From positions 248,001-312,000 of the forward strand of contig NZ_JAOAMU010000005.1 of assembly GCF_025154075.1 (NCBI RefSeq): DNA of 64,000 bases, read 5' to 3'. The number at the start of each line of letters is the position of its first letter. Position 1 is the first letter of the stretch. The position numbers and the translations under genes were made by a program. This document shows positions 51,945 through 60,790 of this stretch, piece after piece. The DNA comes from Chryseobacterium herbae. Its GTDB lineage: Bacteria; Bacteroidota; Bacteroidia; Flavobacteriales; Weeksellaceae. The notes beneath the pieces were generated by a model. That model had not been told where the DNA came from. It did not search any database and worked only from the letters and a program-made list of their open reading frames with translations.

Positions 51945-52499
51945 TTATATTTCATTCAAAATTTTGTAAACCAAATGAGTAGGAAGTCCCATAATGGTAT
52001 AAAAACTTCCGTTTAGCCTTGTTATTTTGGCCATACCCAGCCATTCCTGGATGCCATAACTCCCTGCTTTATCGAAAGGTTTATAATTCTGAATGTAATA
52101 GTTTATTTCATCATCTGTCATTTCATCAAGCTCTACGTCAGCCACGTCGGTTTCTGTACATGTTTTGTTCGCAGATTTTATGGTAATTCCCGTATAAACC
52201 TGGTGCGTTTTTCCGGAAAGCATACGGAGCATCTGTCGGGCATCATTTTCATCCTTTGGTTTTCCAAGGATCTGTCCTTCTGCGGCAACTACAGTGTCTG
52301 CGGTCAGTAAGACTTCATCATCTGTTAAATTTCGGAACGCTTTTGCTTTTAATTCAGACAGATAGGCTGCGGCCTCTCCTATTTCAATAGATTCAGGAAG
52401 AATTTCTTCACAGTCTATTTTCACCACTTCGAAATCAAATCCAAGGCTTGAAAGCAGTTCTTTTCTTCTGGGTGACTGGGATGCTAAAAGTAATTTCAT
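51945..52499 (-). CDS. maf: Maf-like nucleotide pyrophosphatase
   Basis: Hydrolyses non-canonical or canonical nucleoside triphosphates to monophosphates, linked to septum formation inhibition. 184 aa. N-terminal LASQSPRRKELLSSLG (5-20) with the SxxR motif, TADTVVAAEGQILGKPKD (about 67-84) and the C-terminal GSFYTIMGLP. It is the last gene of a compact minus-strand unit with kdsC-like and DUF2520. Confidence 0.92.
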   Translation of the reverse strand: MKLLLASQSPRRKELLSSLGFDFEVVKIDCEEILPESIEIGEAAAYLSELKAKAFRNLTDDEVLLTADTVVAAEGQILGKPKDENDARQMLRMLSGKTHQVYTGITIKSANKTCTETDVADVELDEMTDDEINYYIQNYKPFDKAGSYGIQEWLGMAKITRLNGSFYTIMGLPTHLVYKILNEI

Positions 52500-52507
52500 A
52501 GTGAGAT

Positions 52508-53026
52508 TTAAACAGATTGGGTATTATCATCATGCCAGTTTCCCTGGACCTTCATTACCTGCTCTATCACATCGCGTACAGCACCGCTTCCTCCCTTTTT
52601 TGTGGAAATATAGTCAGATATTCCTTTCACTTCAGGAACCGCATTTTCAGGGCATGCCGCAATCGCAGAATTTTCCATGATGTGGATATCCGGCAGGTCA
52701 TCTCCCATCGTCAGGATCTCTTCGTTTTTAAGATTGTATTTCTTTTTAAAATCTTCAAAATCAACCATTTTATCATGTGATTTCGGATAATAGTCGTCTA
52801 TTCCAAGATAGTTGATCCTGTGCTTGACCATATCATCGTTTCCACCTGTAATAACGCCTATTAAATAATTGTTTTTTAATGCTTTAACGACTGCATATCC
52901 GTCCAGGACATTCATGACCCTGCACATATTTCCACCTGGCATCAGATAAACGCTTCCATCGGTAAAAACTCCGTCTACATCAAATACAAATGCCTTAATA
53001 TCTTTTAATTTCTCTTTATAACTCAT
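52508..53026 (-). CDS. KdsC-type HAD phosphatase
   Basis: 172 aa. HAD superfamily with the DxD nucleophile motif FVFDVDGVFTDG (about 13-24), motif II ITGG (about 59-62) and motif III KN..TMGDDLPD (about 106-114). The size and the ending match 3-deoxy-D-manno-octulosonate 8-phosphate phosphatase (KdsC), a step in CMP-Kdo synthesis for lipopolysaccharide. The start ATG overlaps the DUF2520 gene by 11 bp. Substrate specificity within the C0 HAD group is an inference. Confidence 0.87.
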   Translation of the reverse strand: MSYKEKLKDIKAFVFDVDGVFTDGSVYLMPGGNMCRVMNVLDGYAVVKALKNNYLIGVITGGNDDMVKHRINYLGIDDYYPKSHDKMVDFEDFKKKYNLKNEEILTMGDDLPDIHIMENSAIAACPENAVPEVKGISDYISTKKGGSGAVRDVIEQVMKVQGNWHDDNTQSV

Positions 53027-53765
53027 ACATTTTCTGAATAGAATGATTCATTGTCTTATAAATTGCAAGACTTTCGTCTTTTAATAACTGCTCATGTAAT
53101 TCCAATACCCTTACATCATTTCGTACTGCAGGTCCAGTCTGGGCTGCTTTAGGTTCAATTTCATGGATCTTCTTCACTGTTTCGTCAATAAGCGGCAGAA
53201 AATAATCAAACGGAATGTCCTGCGAATCTGAAACTTCTTTTGCTCTTGCGAAAAGATGATTCACAAAATTACAGGCAAACACTGCCGTAAGATGAATGTA
53301 TTTTCTCTTTTCATGACTGCTTTCCATTACATTTTCTGAAATCTGGGAAGCAAGGTCAAAAAGTAGCTGCTTATCCTCTTCAGTTTCTGTTTCAATGAAA
53401 AACGGGATCTTTTCATACTCCAGTTCTTTTGATTTTGAAAAAGTCTGCAATGGATAAAAGCTTGATTTTCTGTACTCCCCTGCCAGAATTTCTTTAGGAA
53501 GAGATCCTGAAGTATGGGCCACCAGAACATCTTTTTTAGTGATGATCTTAGAAACATTTTCCACGGAATTGTCACTCACACAGATGATATACAGATCTGC
53601 ATCCTCCAGATGTTCCGTAGAATATGGGACATCCAGTTCTTCAGAGATTTTCTTCAGTTCTTCCCCATTTCTTCCAAAAATCTGCAGTAATGGAATTTTT
53701 TTCAGCCTGAAAGCTTTTGCCATGTGGTAGGCCACATTTCCGGAACCTATGATTACAATTTGCAT
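53016..53765 (-). CDS. DUF2520-type Rossmann dehydrogenase-like protein
   Basis: 249 aa. N-terminal Rossmann fold IVIIGSGNVAYHMAKAF (3-19) like ketopantoate reductase or F420-dependent oxidoreductases, then a C-terminal all-helical domain (about 130-249) of the DUF2520 type (HLTAVFACNFVNHLFARAKEV, PKAAQTGPAVRNDVRVLELHE). No activity is proven for this family. First gene of the DUF2520-kdsC-maf operon, overlapping the next gene by 11 bp. Confidence 0.88.
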   Translation of the reverse strand: MQIVIIGSGNVAYHMAKAFRLKKIPLLQIFGRNGEELKKISEELDVPYSTEHLEDADLYIICVSDNSVENVSKIITKKDVLVAHTSGSLPKEILAGEYRKSSFYPLQTFSKSKELEYEKIPFFIETETEEDKQLLFDLASQISENVMESSHEKRKYIHLTAVFACNFVNHLFARAKEVSDSQDIPFDYFLPLIDETVKKIHEIEPKAAQTGPAVRNDVRVLELHEQLLKDESLAIYKTMNHSIQKMYEL

Positions 53766-54320
53766 CTAACAAAGATAAGATTTTAAAGGAAGATGAATGC
53801 GGGCCGCCGTAAGTTTATCATGAATCTCCGGATTGCCCGTTGCCTAAAGCTCAGAGTGTTTCGGGATGCGGGTTTCGAGGGTCAAATCAGGAGCTATCTT
53901 TATATGTATATACTTCTGGATCAATTTTAAAACTTAGGAAGCAGATACGTTTTTTTTCACGCAAAGTTGGATTTTAATGCTGTATAGTATAAGTTGAGCA
54001 AAGAAGGAATCAATTTCATTGATTCGATGAAGCGGACGTTTTTATTCAGACGCTTAATCAGCGACCTAGTCGAAGCCTTTGCCTTCCTCAAAACTCAACG
54101 CTTCCTAAATAAACTTTTGCGTTAAAAAAATATTTTTTACTCAAGTTTTGGAGGTGATCCAAAATTCCGTGGGTCTTACCCTTGAAACTTATAATTCAAA
54201 ACTTATAACTCATAACTCGCTCAAACCCAAACTCAAATTATTTTAAATATTTGGACTGAAAATTGAATAAGTAATTTAACTTTCGGCTATTTTTGTAATC
54301 CAAAACAGTGAAAGCATCTT
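53766..54320. repeat. 555 bp non-coding gap with dispersed repeat elements
   Basis: Contains, in order: a 78 bp element at 53857-53934 (GATGCGGGTTTCG, GGTCAAATCAG, TTCTGGATCAA) that recurs at 9588-9663; a GAATCAA-TTTCA-TTGATTC dyad at 54008-54026; AACTTATAACTCATAACTCG (54199-54218 region) and a CTCAAACCC phrase. Near its end lies the sigma-factor promoter. Confidence 0.55.
54263..54295 (+). promoter_or_regulatory. Predicted promoter of the ECF sigma operon
   Basis: TTG at 54263-54265 and TATTTTTG (TAnnTTTG) at 54288-54295, spacer 22 bp. The start codon lies 25 bp after the -7 box. Confidence 0.5.
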
Positions 54321-54872
54321 ATGAAGATTAAGGACGCGGAAATTATTTCGTTGATGCAGAATCCACGGACCCAGGAGAAAGGTGTCCGGGCCTTGATGGA
54401 TGCTTATCAAAGCAGATTGTACTGGCACATCAGAAGAATTATTGTGGATGGTGACCTGGCTCAGGATACGCTGCAGGAGACTTTTATTAAAGCCTATCAG
54501 AATTTTCACCAGTTCAAAAATGACAGCCAGTTGTATACCTGGTTGTACAGGATTGCCACCAACGAGGCGCTACAGCAGGTCAATAAGATGAAGAAAATGC
54601 AGAAGACGGATGAAGATCCGGAGTATTATATGCAGAACCTGGTGGCCGATAATACGGAAGGAGATGCTGAAGAAATCCAGCTGCTGCTCCAGAACGCTAT
54701 ACAAAGCCTGCCCGAAAAGCAGAAACTGGTATTTATGATGCGGTATTATGATGATTTGCCCTATGAAGAGATATCTAAAATTGTAGATATGTCTGTAGGG
54801 ACTTTAAAAACGAATTATCATTATGCCAAACAAAAAATAGAAGAATTTATTAAAGAAAATTACGAGAGATAA
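54321..54872 (+). CDS. ECF-family RNA polymerase sigma factor
   Basis: 183 aa. Region 2 (about 20-90): LYWHIRRIIVDGDLAQDTLQETFIKAYQNF with the DxxQETF signature; region 4 (about 125-180): LPEKQKLVFMMRYYDDLPYEEISKIVDMSVGTLKTNYHYAKQKI, a clear helix-turn-helix. It heads a three-gene unit with a single-pass anti-sigma-like protein and a small secreted protein, the classic layout for an envelope-sensing sigma/anti-sigma pair. No TonB receptor accompanies it, so a FecI-type iron system is not suggested. Confidence 0.92.
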   Translation: MKIKDAEIISLMQNPRTQEKGVRALMDAYQSRLYWHIRRIIVDGDLAQDTLQETFIKAYQNFHQFKNDSQLYTWLYRIATNEALQQVNKMKKMQKTDEDPEYYMQNLVADNTEGDAEEIQLLLQNAIQSLPEKQKLVFMMRYYDDLPYEEISKIVDMSVGTLKTNYHYAKQKIEEFIKENYER

Positions 54873-54891
54873 TTTTTTGACCCCAACAAAG

Positions 54892-55425
54892 ATGAAAGAG
54901 TTCGACATAGAAAAACTAGAACGCAAGAATATTTACAAAGTTCCGGATGATTTGTTTCAAAATATCCAGAACAGTGTAATGAACGAAGTGAAAGCGAATA
55001 AGAAAGCACCGGTTTTTAAACTGAACTGGATGTATGCCGCAGCGGCATCAGTGGCTTTGATATTCGGGGTAACGTATGTTTTCAATTCTGACAACGATCC
55101 GGCAAAAGATGTGTTGAATTCAAATGCATATGCCGTAAACAAACAAGCGCCTAAAACAGAAGGCGAGCGTGCTTATGAAACGCTGGAGGCAGATTTAACT
55201 TCTGTTGAAAATAATAATCAAACAGTTAGCAATCAGGGAAATAAAACAGTTTCATATACTGCAAAAGAAGGAGCTGACCATGTAAGGACTGTTCAACCTG
55301 TAAAAGCTACCGCAAAAAAAGAAGAAACTAAAATGAATGAATACCTGGATTCTTTTTCCAATTCCGAAATTTCAGAACTGGCAAGCAATTCTACTCAGGA
55401 CGTTTATTTAGATCTATATAATTAA
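54892..55425 (+). CDS. Anti-sigma-factor-like single-pass membrane protein
   Basis: 177 aa from ATG 54892; a TTG at 54877 adds only five residues. N-terminal about 40 residues (FDIEKLERKNIYKVPDDLFQ) are short and charged, a single transmembrane helix lies at about 50-67 (MYAAAASVALIFGVTYVF), and the exported C-terminal part is Asn/Thr/Lys-rich and mostly disordered. Right behind the ECF sigma gene by 19 bp, it is the expected regulator that would hold the sigma factor at the membrane. No zinc-type anti-sigma motif is visible, so the assignment is positional. Confidence 0.68.
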   Translation: MKEFDIEKLERKNIYKVPDDLFQNIQNSVMNEVKANKKAPVFKLNWMYAAAASVALIFGVTYVFNSDNDPAKDVLNSNAYAVNKQAPKTEGERAYETLEADLTSVENNNQTVSNQGNKTVSYTAKEGADHVRTVQPVKATAKKEETKMNEYLDSFSNSEISELASNSTQDVYLDLYN

Positions 55426-55430
55426 GAAAG

Positions 55431-55952
55431 ATGAAAAAGATATTATTTACACTTTTTATTATGTATGGTTTTGGTCTGAATGCACAAAATGCACAGACTA
55501 CAGATTATGACTGGAAAAAGATGGATCCTAAACAAAGAAAGGAGGTAATAAACAATCTTTCTCCGGAAGAAAGAAAAGAACTGCTCAAGAAGTTCAGAAA
55601 TAATATGGTGCTGGAAAATCTGGAGATTGATGCCGGCGATAAAACAGAATTTACTCAGCTTTATAATGAGTATCTTGAGAATCAGAAACAGATAAAAGGT
55701 CAGTTTAATCCTAATTTTAACCCCGAAACTTTATCTGATGATGAAGCCAAAGCAAAACTTCAGCAGAGTTTCGAAGTAGGGCAGAAGTTACTGGATAACA
55801 GAAAGAAATATGCTGATAAAATGCAGCAGGTGATTCCTTGTCAAAAAGTATTGAAACTATTCCAGTCTGAGGGCATGATGAGAGATAAAATGAATGAAAG
55901 AAAACCTCACAGCGGGCATGACAATACGGCAAGGCCCAAACAAAACCCATAA
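55431..55952 (+). CDS. Secreted small protein, Spy/CpxP-like or unknown
   Basis: 173 aa. Signal peptide 1-18 (ends in NAQ), then helices with KKMDPKQRKEVINNLSPEERKELLKK, the Leu-Ser-Pro-Glu-Glu repeated pattern of Spy/CpxP-type (LTXXQ) periplasmic chaperones, and a helix-rich end, with His/Pro-rich tail. It follows the anti-sigma gene by 5 bp. In other systems Spy-like proteins report misfolding to the sigma/anti-sigma pair; here that role is inferred. Confidence 0.6.
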   Translation: MKKILFTLFIMYGFGLNAQNAQTTDYDWKKMDPKQRKEVINNLSPEERKELLKKFRNNMVLENLEIDAGDKTEFTQLYNEYLENQKQIKGQFNPNFNPETLSDDEAKAKLQQSFEVGQKLLDNRKKYADKMQQVIPCQKVLKLFQSEGMMRDKMNERKPHSGHDNTARPKQNP

Positions 55953-55974
55953 TAGTTTATTTTTTTAATGTTGG

Positions 55975-56010
55975 ACGGCTCTCACAAAATTTTTTTGTGA
56001 GAGCCGTTTA
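55975..56010 (+). terminator. Rho-independent terminator of the ECF sigma operon
   Basis: Perfect 15 bp stem ACGGCTCTCACAAAA/TTTTGTGAGAGCCGT with T3 loop. The T-run after it is short. Confidence 0.75.
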
Positions 56011-56025
56011 GTGTTTACGAATTGC

Positions 56026-56033
56026 TATTTTTG
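56026..56033 (+). promoter_or_regulatory. Predicted -7 box of the 56053 gene
   Basis: TATTTTTG, a perfect TAnnTTTG, 19 bp upstream of the start codon. A TTG at the -33 position is not clear. Confidence 0.4.
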
Positions 56034-56052
56034 CGCAAAAAAAATATATCTA

Positions 56053-57069
56053 ATGAGAAAACTGATGCAGCTGGCATTTATTTTTGGAGCTATTATCGCT
56101 TTTGCGCAAACGAAAGAAGTCATAAAATTCAGAGGGAACATTTTGAATTATACCGAAAATCCTTATGCATTTTTCAAGGTGATTGATCAGAGAGAGGATA
56201 AGCAGATCGGTACGTTGCCTTTCGGAGAGCAGAAAGAAATGAAGGAGGTTGTTTTTCCTTCAACACCAGATGCTGATTTTTCCGCCTGGTATTTAAAAAG
56301 CAATCAACCCGGTAAATTAACTGATTTTTTTTTGGTTTTAAAAAAACTGAAACTTTCAACAGGAGAGTCCGACGGTAAGAAGACAGAAGGGAAGATGGAT
56401 TTTTCTGCCCAGACCTTTGCTAAAACGGGAGATAAATACCAATTCCTGTATAAAAAAGATACCGTGTTTACTTTTTATGATAAAGAGGTCTCCGAATTAA
56501 TGGTGAAAAATATTCCGGCGGTTTTTTCTGCTTTCATCAAAAAAGCATATTCATTAAATCCTGCAGGAAATAAAGTGGGGTTAAACGGTCTCGAAGATTA
56601 CAGTACACTTGTGAAAAATAATTATGCTGCTTTAAAAGGGAAACCATTAAAAGACGGAATTTATCTGGATTATATTTCTTTCTTTAATCAGACTCCGGAA
56701 CCGGGAGATTATGTTTTGGAGAGCAACAGTAAAGGAGACATCACAAAAGCAGTCAAGGAGGAAAATGGAAAAAAGACTAAGATTTCCGCTTATAAAATGT
56801 TTGCATACGTGGAGAAAGGGAAGGTCCGCAAAAGCACCTTCTCGGGATTTATGGATCTTGATCAGGACGAAAACGGATTTTATGTTTTAGGCAATCGTGG
56901 CCATATTTTTCCTGTACAATCCAACAGTGCTTATGGGATGTTTGGCCTCATTGGAGGAGTTGCCGGTGCTATTGAGCAGAGAGCAAGACAGAAGAAAATG
57001 AAGAGCGGCGATGTGCAGAAAATTTACATTGATCCATTGACCGGAGAATACGACTTTTCCGAAGAATAG
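56053..57069 (+). CDS. Secreted hypothetical protein
   Basis: 338 aa from ATG 56053 (an ATG at 56011 would precede the signal peptide by 14 unsuited residues). Signal peptide 1-20 ending in AFAQ. The remainder is beta-rich, with Lys/Gly motifs and a conserved-looking SNSAYGMFGLIGGVAGAIEQRARQ near the C-terminus, suggesting a membrane-near helix. No family recognised. Confidence 0.68.
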   Translation: MRKLMQLAFIFGAIIAFAQTKEVIKFRGNILNYTENPYAFFKVIDQREDKQIGTLPFGEQKEMKEVVFPSTPDADFSAWYLKSNQPGKLTDFFLVLKKLKLSTGESDGKKTEGKMDFSAQTFAKTGDKYQFLYKKDTVFTFYDKEVSELMVKNIPAVFSAFIKKAYSLNPAGNKVGLNGLEDYSTLVKNNYAALKGKPLKDGIYLDYISFFNQTPEPGDYVLESNSKGDITKAVKEENGKKTKISAYKMFAYVEKGKVRKSTFSGFMDLDQDENGFYVLGNRGHIFPVQSNSAYGMFGLIGGVAGAIEQRARQKKMKSGDVQKIYIDPLTGEYDFSEE

Positions 57070-57121
57070 TAAATTATTTAATACAATGAATATAAGAGAG
57101 ATAAAATGTCTCGCTTTTTTT

Positions 57122-57129
57122 TATCTTTG
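57122..57129 (+). promoter_or_regulatory. Predicted -7 box of lepA
   Basis: TATCTTTG, a perfect TAnnTTTG, 19 bp upstream of the lepA start. No clear -33 element. Confidence 0.45.
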
Positions 57130-57148
57130 CAAATTACAACGTTCTTAA

Positions 57149-58945
57149 ATGAAAAACATACGAAATTTTTGCATAATCGCTCATATTGACCACGGTAAAA
57201 GTACTTTGGCAGACCGTCTTTTGGAGTATACCAATACAGTTACTCAGAGAGAACTGCAGTCTCAGACCCTGGATGATATGGATTTGGAGAAAGAACGTGG
57301 GATCACCATCAAGTCTCACGCGATCCAGATGGATTATGAGTTTAAAGGAGAAAAATATATCTTAAACCTTATTGATACCCCGGGACACGTAGACTTTTCT
57401 TACGAAGTTTCCCGTTCTATCGCTGCCTGTGAAGGTGCTCTTCTTATTGTAGATGCGGCACAGAGTATCCAGGCGCAGACCATCAGTAATCTTTATCTGG
57501 CATTAGAAAATGATTTGGAAATTATTCCAATTCTGAATAAAATAGATCTTCCATCCGCAAACCCTGAAGAAGTTACCGACGAAATTATGGGACTTTTAGG
57601 ATGTAAATACGAAGATGTTCTTAGAGTTTCAGGGAAAACAGGTGAGGGCGTTCATGATTTGCTTGAGCAGATTGTACACCGAATTCCTGCGCCGGTTGGA
57701 GATCCGGATGCTCCGTTACAGGCATTGATCTTTGACTCTGTTTACAACCCGTTCAGAGGGATTGAAGCATATTTCAAAGTGGTAAACGGAAGTATTTCTA
57801 AAAACGAGAAAATTAAATTTTTCGCGACAGGAAAAGAGTATGGCGCTGATGAAGTAGGAACTTTGAAACTAAAGCAGGTGCCGAAAAAGACGATCGAATG
57901 TGGTGATGTAGGCTATATTATTTCAGGGATTAAAGATGCAAGAGAAGTAAAAGTGGGTGATACCATTACCTCTTTTGTGAATCCTGCCGCTGCTGCGATT
58001 GACGGTTTTGAAGAAGTAAAACCAATGGTTTTTGCCGGAATTTATCCTATTGAATCTGAAGATTTTGAAGAATTGAGATTCTCATTGGAAAAATTAAGAC
58101 TGAATGATGCTTCTCTGGTTTTCGAACCGGAAAGTTCTGCAGCACTTGGTTTTGGTTTCCGTTGCGGATTCTTAGGAATGCTTCACATGGAAATCGTACA
58201 GGAACGTCTTGAAAGAGAATTTGATATGAACGTTATTACTACGGTTCCCAACGTTTCATACCACGGATATTCTAAAAAAGAACCTGAAATTACAATTCTG
58301 ATCAACAACCCGTCGGAAATGATTGATCCCAATCTTCTGGATAGAGTTGAAGAACCTTATATTAAAGCTTCTATTATTACTAAATCCGACTTCGTTGGTG
58401 CTGTAATGACGCTTTGTATTGAAAAAAGAGGGGAGATCGTTAACCAGAGTTATTTAACGGCGGATAGAGTAGAATTAACATTTAATATGCCTTTGGCAGA
58501 AGTTGTTTTCGACTTTTATGACCGTCTGAAATCTATTTCTAAAGGATATGCATCATTCGATTATTCTCCAATCGGAATGCGTTCTTCTAAATTGGTTAAA
58601 ATGGATATTCTGATCAATGGAGATATGGTAGATGCCCTTTCTTCACTGATTCACGACAGTAATGCCTATTATATTGGTAAAAAGATGTGTGAAAAACTTC
58701 GTGAACTGATTCCTAGACAGCAGTTTGATATTGCAGTTCAGGCAGCATTGGGAGCGAAAGTGATCGCCAGAGAAACCATCAAAGCATTAAGAAAAGACGT
58801 TACCGCAAAATGTTACGGAGGAGATATCTCCAGAAAACGTAAACTTCTTGAAAAGCAGAAAGAAGGTAAAAAGAAAATGAAGCAGATTGGTAGAGTAGAA
58901 GTACCGCAATCAGCGTTCATGGCAGTATTAAAACTAAACGATTAA
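57149..58945 (+). CDS. lepA: Elongation factor 4 (LepA)
   Basis: Ribosome-dependent GTPase that acts in translation, moving mis-stalled ribosomes back or aiding 30S assembly. 598 aa, standard length. G1 AHIDHGKSTL (10-19), the effector-region RGITIKSHAI, G3 DTPGHVDF (about 75-82), G4 NKIDLP (about 129-134). The LepA-specific C-terminal domain carries AKCYGGDISRKRKLLEKQKEG (split, about 550-572). Terminator follows directly. Confidence 0.97.
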   Translation: MKNIRNFCIIAHIDHGKSTLADRLLEYTNTVTQRELQSQTLDDMDLEKERGITIKSHAIQMDYEFKGEKYILNLIDTPGHVDFSYEVSRSIAACEGALLIVDAAQSIQAQTISNLYLALENDLEIIPILNKIDLPSANPEEVTDEIMGLLGCKYEDVLRVSGKTGEGVHDLLEQIVHRIPAPVGDPDAPLQALIFDSVYNPFRGIEAYFKVVNGSISKNEKIKFFATGKEYGADEVGTLKLKQVPKKTIECGDVGYIISGIKDAREVKVGDTITSFVNPAAAAIDGFEEVKPMVFAGIYPIESEDFEELRFSLEKLRLNDASLVFEPESSAALGFGFRCGFLGMLHMEIVQERLEREFDMNVITTVPNVSYHGYSKKEPEITILINNPSEMIDPNLLDRVEEPYIKASIITKSDFVGAVMTLCIEKRGEIVNQSYLTADRVELTFNMPLAEVVFDFYDRLKSISKGYASFDYSPIGMRSSKLVKMDILINGDMVDALSSLIHDSNAYYIGKKMCEKLRELIPRQQFDIAVQAALGAKVIARETIKALRKDVTAKCYGGDISRKRKLLEKQKEGKKKMKQIGRVEVPQSAFMAVLKLND

Positions 58946-58949
58946 TATA

Positions 58950-58986
58950 AAAAGACCGGTAAGAAATTACCGGTCTTTTATTTTTT
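58950..58986. terminator. Bidirectional terminator after lepA
   Basis: Perfect 13 bp stem AAAAGACCGGTAA/TTACCGGTCTTTT, GAAA loop, T-rich downstream. It ends lepA (+) and reaches the stop of the convergent small gene (-). Confidence 0.85.
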
Positions 58987-59194
58987 AGAAAGTTCGTTGT
59001 TTCTCTGTAAGATTGGCTTGTATCACCAATGCTCCGAGACCAAGAATCACTTCGGCAATGCCTAATGTTCTGATAAGATTGATCCCGCATACGAGACATT
59101 CAGGTTCCGGGAAAGGCTTTTTCCCCACAACGATGATCAAAACTCCTCCTATGATAATAATGACCACGATAAAGGCTCTTAATAATGTTTTCAT
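58985..59194 (-). CDS. Small two-helix membrane protein with CxxC
   Basis: 69 aa, two transmembrane helices (about 6-25 and 46-62) joined by a loop with PEPECLVCG, a CxxC pair that could bind metal or be redox-active. The size, ATG and codon use are gene-like. Family unknown; alone between lepA and a DUF1579 gene. Confidence 0.62.
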   Translation of the reverse strand: MKTLLRAFIVVIIIIGGVLIIVVGKKPFPEPECLVCGINLIRTLGIAEVILGLGALVIQANLTEKQRTF

Positions 59195-59292
59195 GATGGT
59201 ATAAATTTTTATTTTCTATACCAAAGTTGAGCATATCTGCCTTGAAATCTACAAGGGAAATCACTGTTTCATGGAAGAGGTTTCTCCGGTTT

Positions 59293-59925
59293 TTATTTCT
59301 TTCTGGTGAATTTTATTTCCATGCTTTTGTGTTCTTTTCCTGTTTTAGAGTCAGGGCCGTACATTTCCATGGTGTGGTTATTATCGTCAGTAAATATATA
59401 TACTTCTCTGAAATCACATTCTTTTCCGGGTCTTGCAGGATCAGCCATTTTTCCTTTGAATTCAAGGGATTTTTTAGCAGCATCCCATTCACCCTCTGCG
59501 TGCATAATACCTGTTCCCATATTATCTATCCAGGTGCTTACAAATTTTTTCTTTGCATTGTCATAGCCCATCAGGCTCATCCCTTCAAATGGCATTCCCA
59601 TAAAGCTTCCTTTGTAATTGCTTTGCTGATAACGTCCTCCAAAAATCATTTTATTGGTAGATTCAGCCTGGCTCGTAATAGGTTTTCCACCGGCTTCCAT
59701 CCACATGGTTGAAGCTCCTGTCCAGTTTCCGTCGTATTTTGCCAGCATTTTGTGAAGCTCTCCAGGTGTAGCATAGTCCATCCAGGCCTTCATAGCGGTT
59801 ACAGAATCTACAGGTTTCCATTCCGTAGAATCCGTTTTGGATGAACTTTTTTCTGTCACGGGTTTCCCTTTCTCACAGGCGGTCAGAAGAAAAGTGACTG
59901 AAAATAATAACAATAGATTTTTCAT
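59293..59925 (-). CDS. DUF1579-family lipoprotein
   Basis: 210 aa. Lipoprotein signal with lipobox FLLTAC (Cys17), a Lys/Ser linker, then a DUF1579 domain (about 50-205): YDGNWTGASTMWMEAGGKPITSQAES, FGGRYQQSNYKGSFMGMPFEG, YDNAKKKFVSTWIDNMGTGIM. DUF1579 proteins are lipocalin-like beta-barrels of unknown activity. Monocistronic, divergent from the Nudix regulator with 121 bp between them. Confidence 0.85.
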   Translation of the reverse strand: MKNLLLLFSVTFLLTACEKGKPVTEKSSSKTDSTEWKPVDSVTAMKAWMDYATPGELHKMLAKYDGNWTGASTMWMEAGGKPITSQAESTNKMIFGGRYQQSNYKGSFMGMPFEGMSLMGYDNAKKKFVSTWIDNMGTGIMHAEGEWDAAKKSLEFKGKMADPARPGKECDFREVYIFTDDNNHTMEMYGPDSKTGKEHKSMEIKFTRKK

Positions 59926-59994
59926 AATTAGTTAATTTTAAGTGGGTTAATGTGAAATAAAGTTAGTTAATTTTATTATGCAGTCAATTGTTTT

Positions 59995-60023
59995 TTTGAT
60001 GTCATTTATAAATTGTACCTTTG
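59995..60023 (+). promoter_or_regulatory. Predicted promoter of the Nudix regulator gene
   Basis: TTTG at 59995-59998, 17 bp spacer, TACCTTTG (TAnnTTTG) at 60016-60023. The TTTG of the -7 box is also the left end of operator O1, so regulator binding would block RNA polymerase. Confidence 0.6.
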
Positions 60024-60040
60024 TGTATTCATAACGCAAA
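60020..60040. promoter_or_regulatory. Operator O1 (Nudix-regulator dyad)
   Basis: 21 bp: left part TTTGTGTA, right part TAACGCAAA; imperfect dyad of TTTGYGTTA half-sites. It begins in the -7 box of the regulator's own promoter, 6 bp before its start codon, which suggests autoregulation. Three similar sites follow in the operon. Confidence 0.6.
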
Positions 60041-60046
60041 TTAACT

Positions 60047-60724
60047 ATGCAGGCAATAAAAGTTGCGGTAGACGCCGTCATTTTCGGGTACTTTGATAAG
60101 CAGGATCTTCAGCTCCTATTAATCAAAAGAAAGATCGAGCCATTCAAAGGTGGCTGGGCGCTTCCAGGAGGTCTCGTGCTGGATGATGAAAACCTGGATG
60201 ATGCGGTTAAAAGAGAATTACACGAAGAAGCAGGCATAAAGCCCGATTTTCTGGAACAACTCTATACTTTTGGCAACGTAGGCCGCGACCCAAGGAATAG
60301 GGTGGTTTCAGTGGCTTATTTGGGCCTTGTGAACCCATCTTATCATGAACTCTTTGCCGATTCTGATGCGGAAGATGCACAGTGGTTCAGTGTGAATAAA
60401 CTTCCCAAATTGGCTTTTGACCACCAGAGCATCATTGATATTGCGTTAAAAAGACTTCGTACCAAGATCCAGTACCAGCCGATCGGTTTTAATCTTCTCA
60501 ATGAAGAATTTCCTTTTTCAGACCTTGAAAATCTATACAGAACCATCGTCGGACGTGAAATTGACCGTAGAAACTTCCGTAAAAAAATCATGAGCTATGG
60601 CCTGCTTAACGAAACCAACAACGTTAAAAAAGAAGGCAGCGGCAGACCCGGAAAATTGTTTACATTCAATCAGGAGAAGTATGAAGAATTCGAAAAAGAA
60701 GGCTTCTATTTCGAAATCAAATAA
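60047..60724 (+). CDS. NrtR/AraR-type Nudix transcriptional regulator
   Basis: 225 aa. N-terminal Nudix domain (about 1-140) with an intact Nudix box G-x5-E-x7-REL-x-EE-x-GI at residues 42-64, then a winged-helix DNA-binding domain (about 150-225) with GREIDRRNFRKKIMSYGLL and a basic GSGRPGKLFTF wing. In this family Nudix domains sense ADP-ribose (NrtR) or arabinose derivatives (AraR in Bacteroides) and release DNA. The complete box suggests that hydrolase activity could remain, in contrast to some NrtR proteins. It controls its own promoter and the genes behind it (inferred from O1-O4). Effector not known; ADP-ribose is likely because of the NADAR neighbour. Confidence 0.88.
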   Translation: MQAIKVAVDAVIFGYFDKQDLQLLLIKRKIEPFKGGWALPGGLVLDDENLDDAVKRELHEEAGIKPDFLEQLYTFGNVGRDPRNRVVSVAYLGLVNPSYHELFADSDAEDAQWFSVNKLPKLAFDHQSIIDIALKRLRTKIQYQPIGFNLLNEEFPFSDLENLYRTIVGREIDRRNFRKKIMSYGLLNETNNVKKEGSGRPGKLFTFNQEKYEEFEKEGFYFEIK

Positions 60725-60790
60725 CCCGTGTTCCAGACTTATTCAGTTTACATTTACCTCAAAAATCTCTTAATTTTATCATTTAAAACA

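Noticed and set aside
59227..59712. 161-codon plus-strand open frame
   Set aside because: Antisense to the DUF1579 lipoprotein, which has a clear lipobox and domain.
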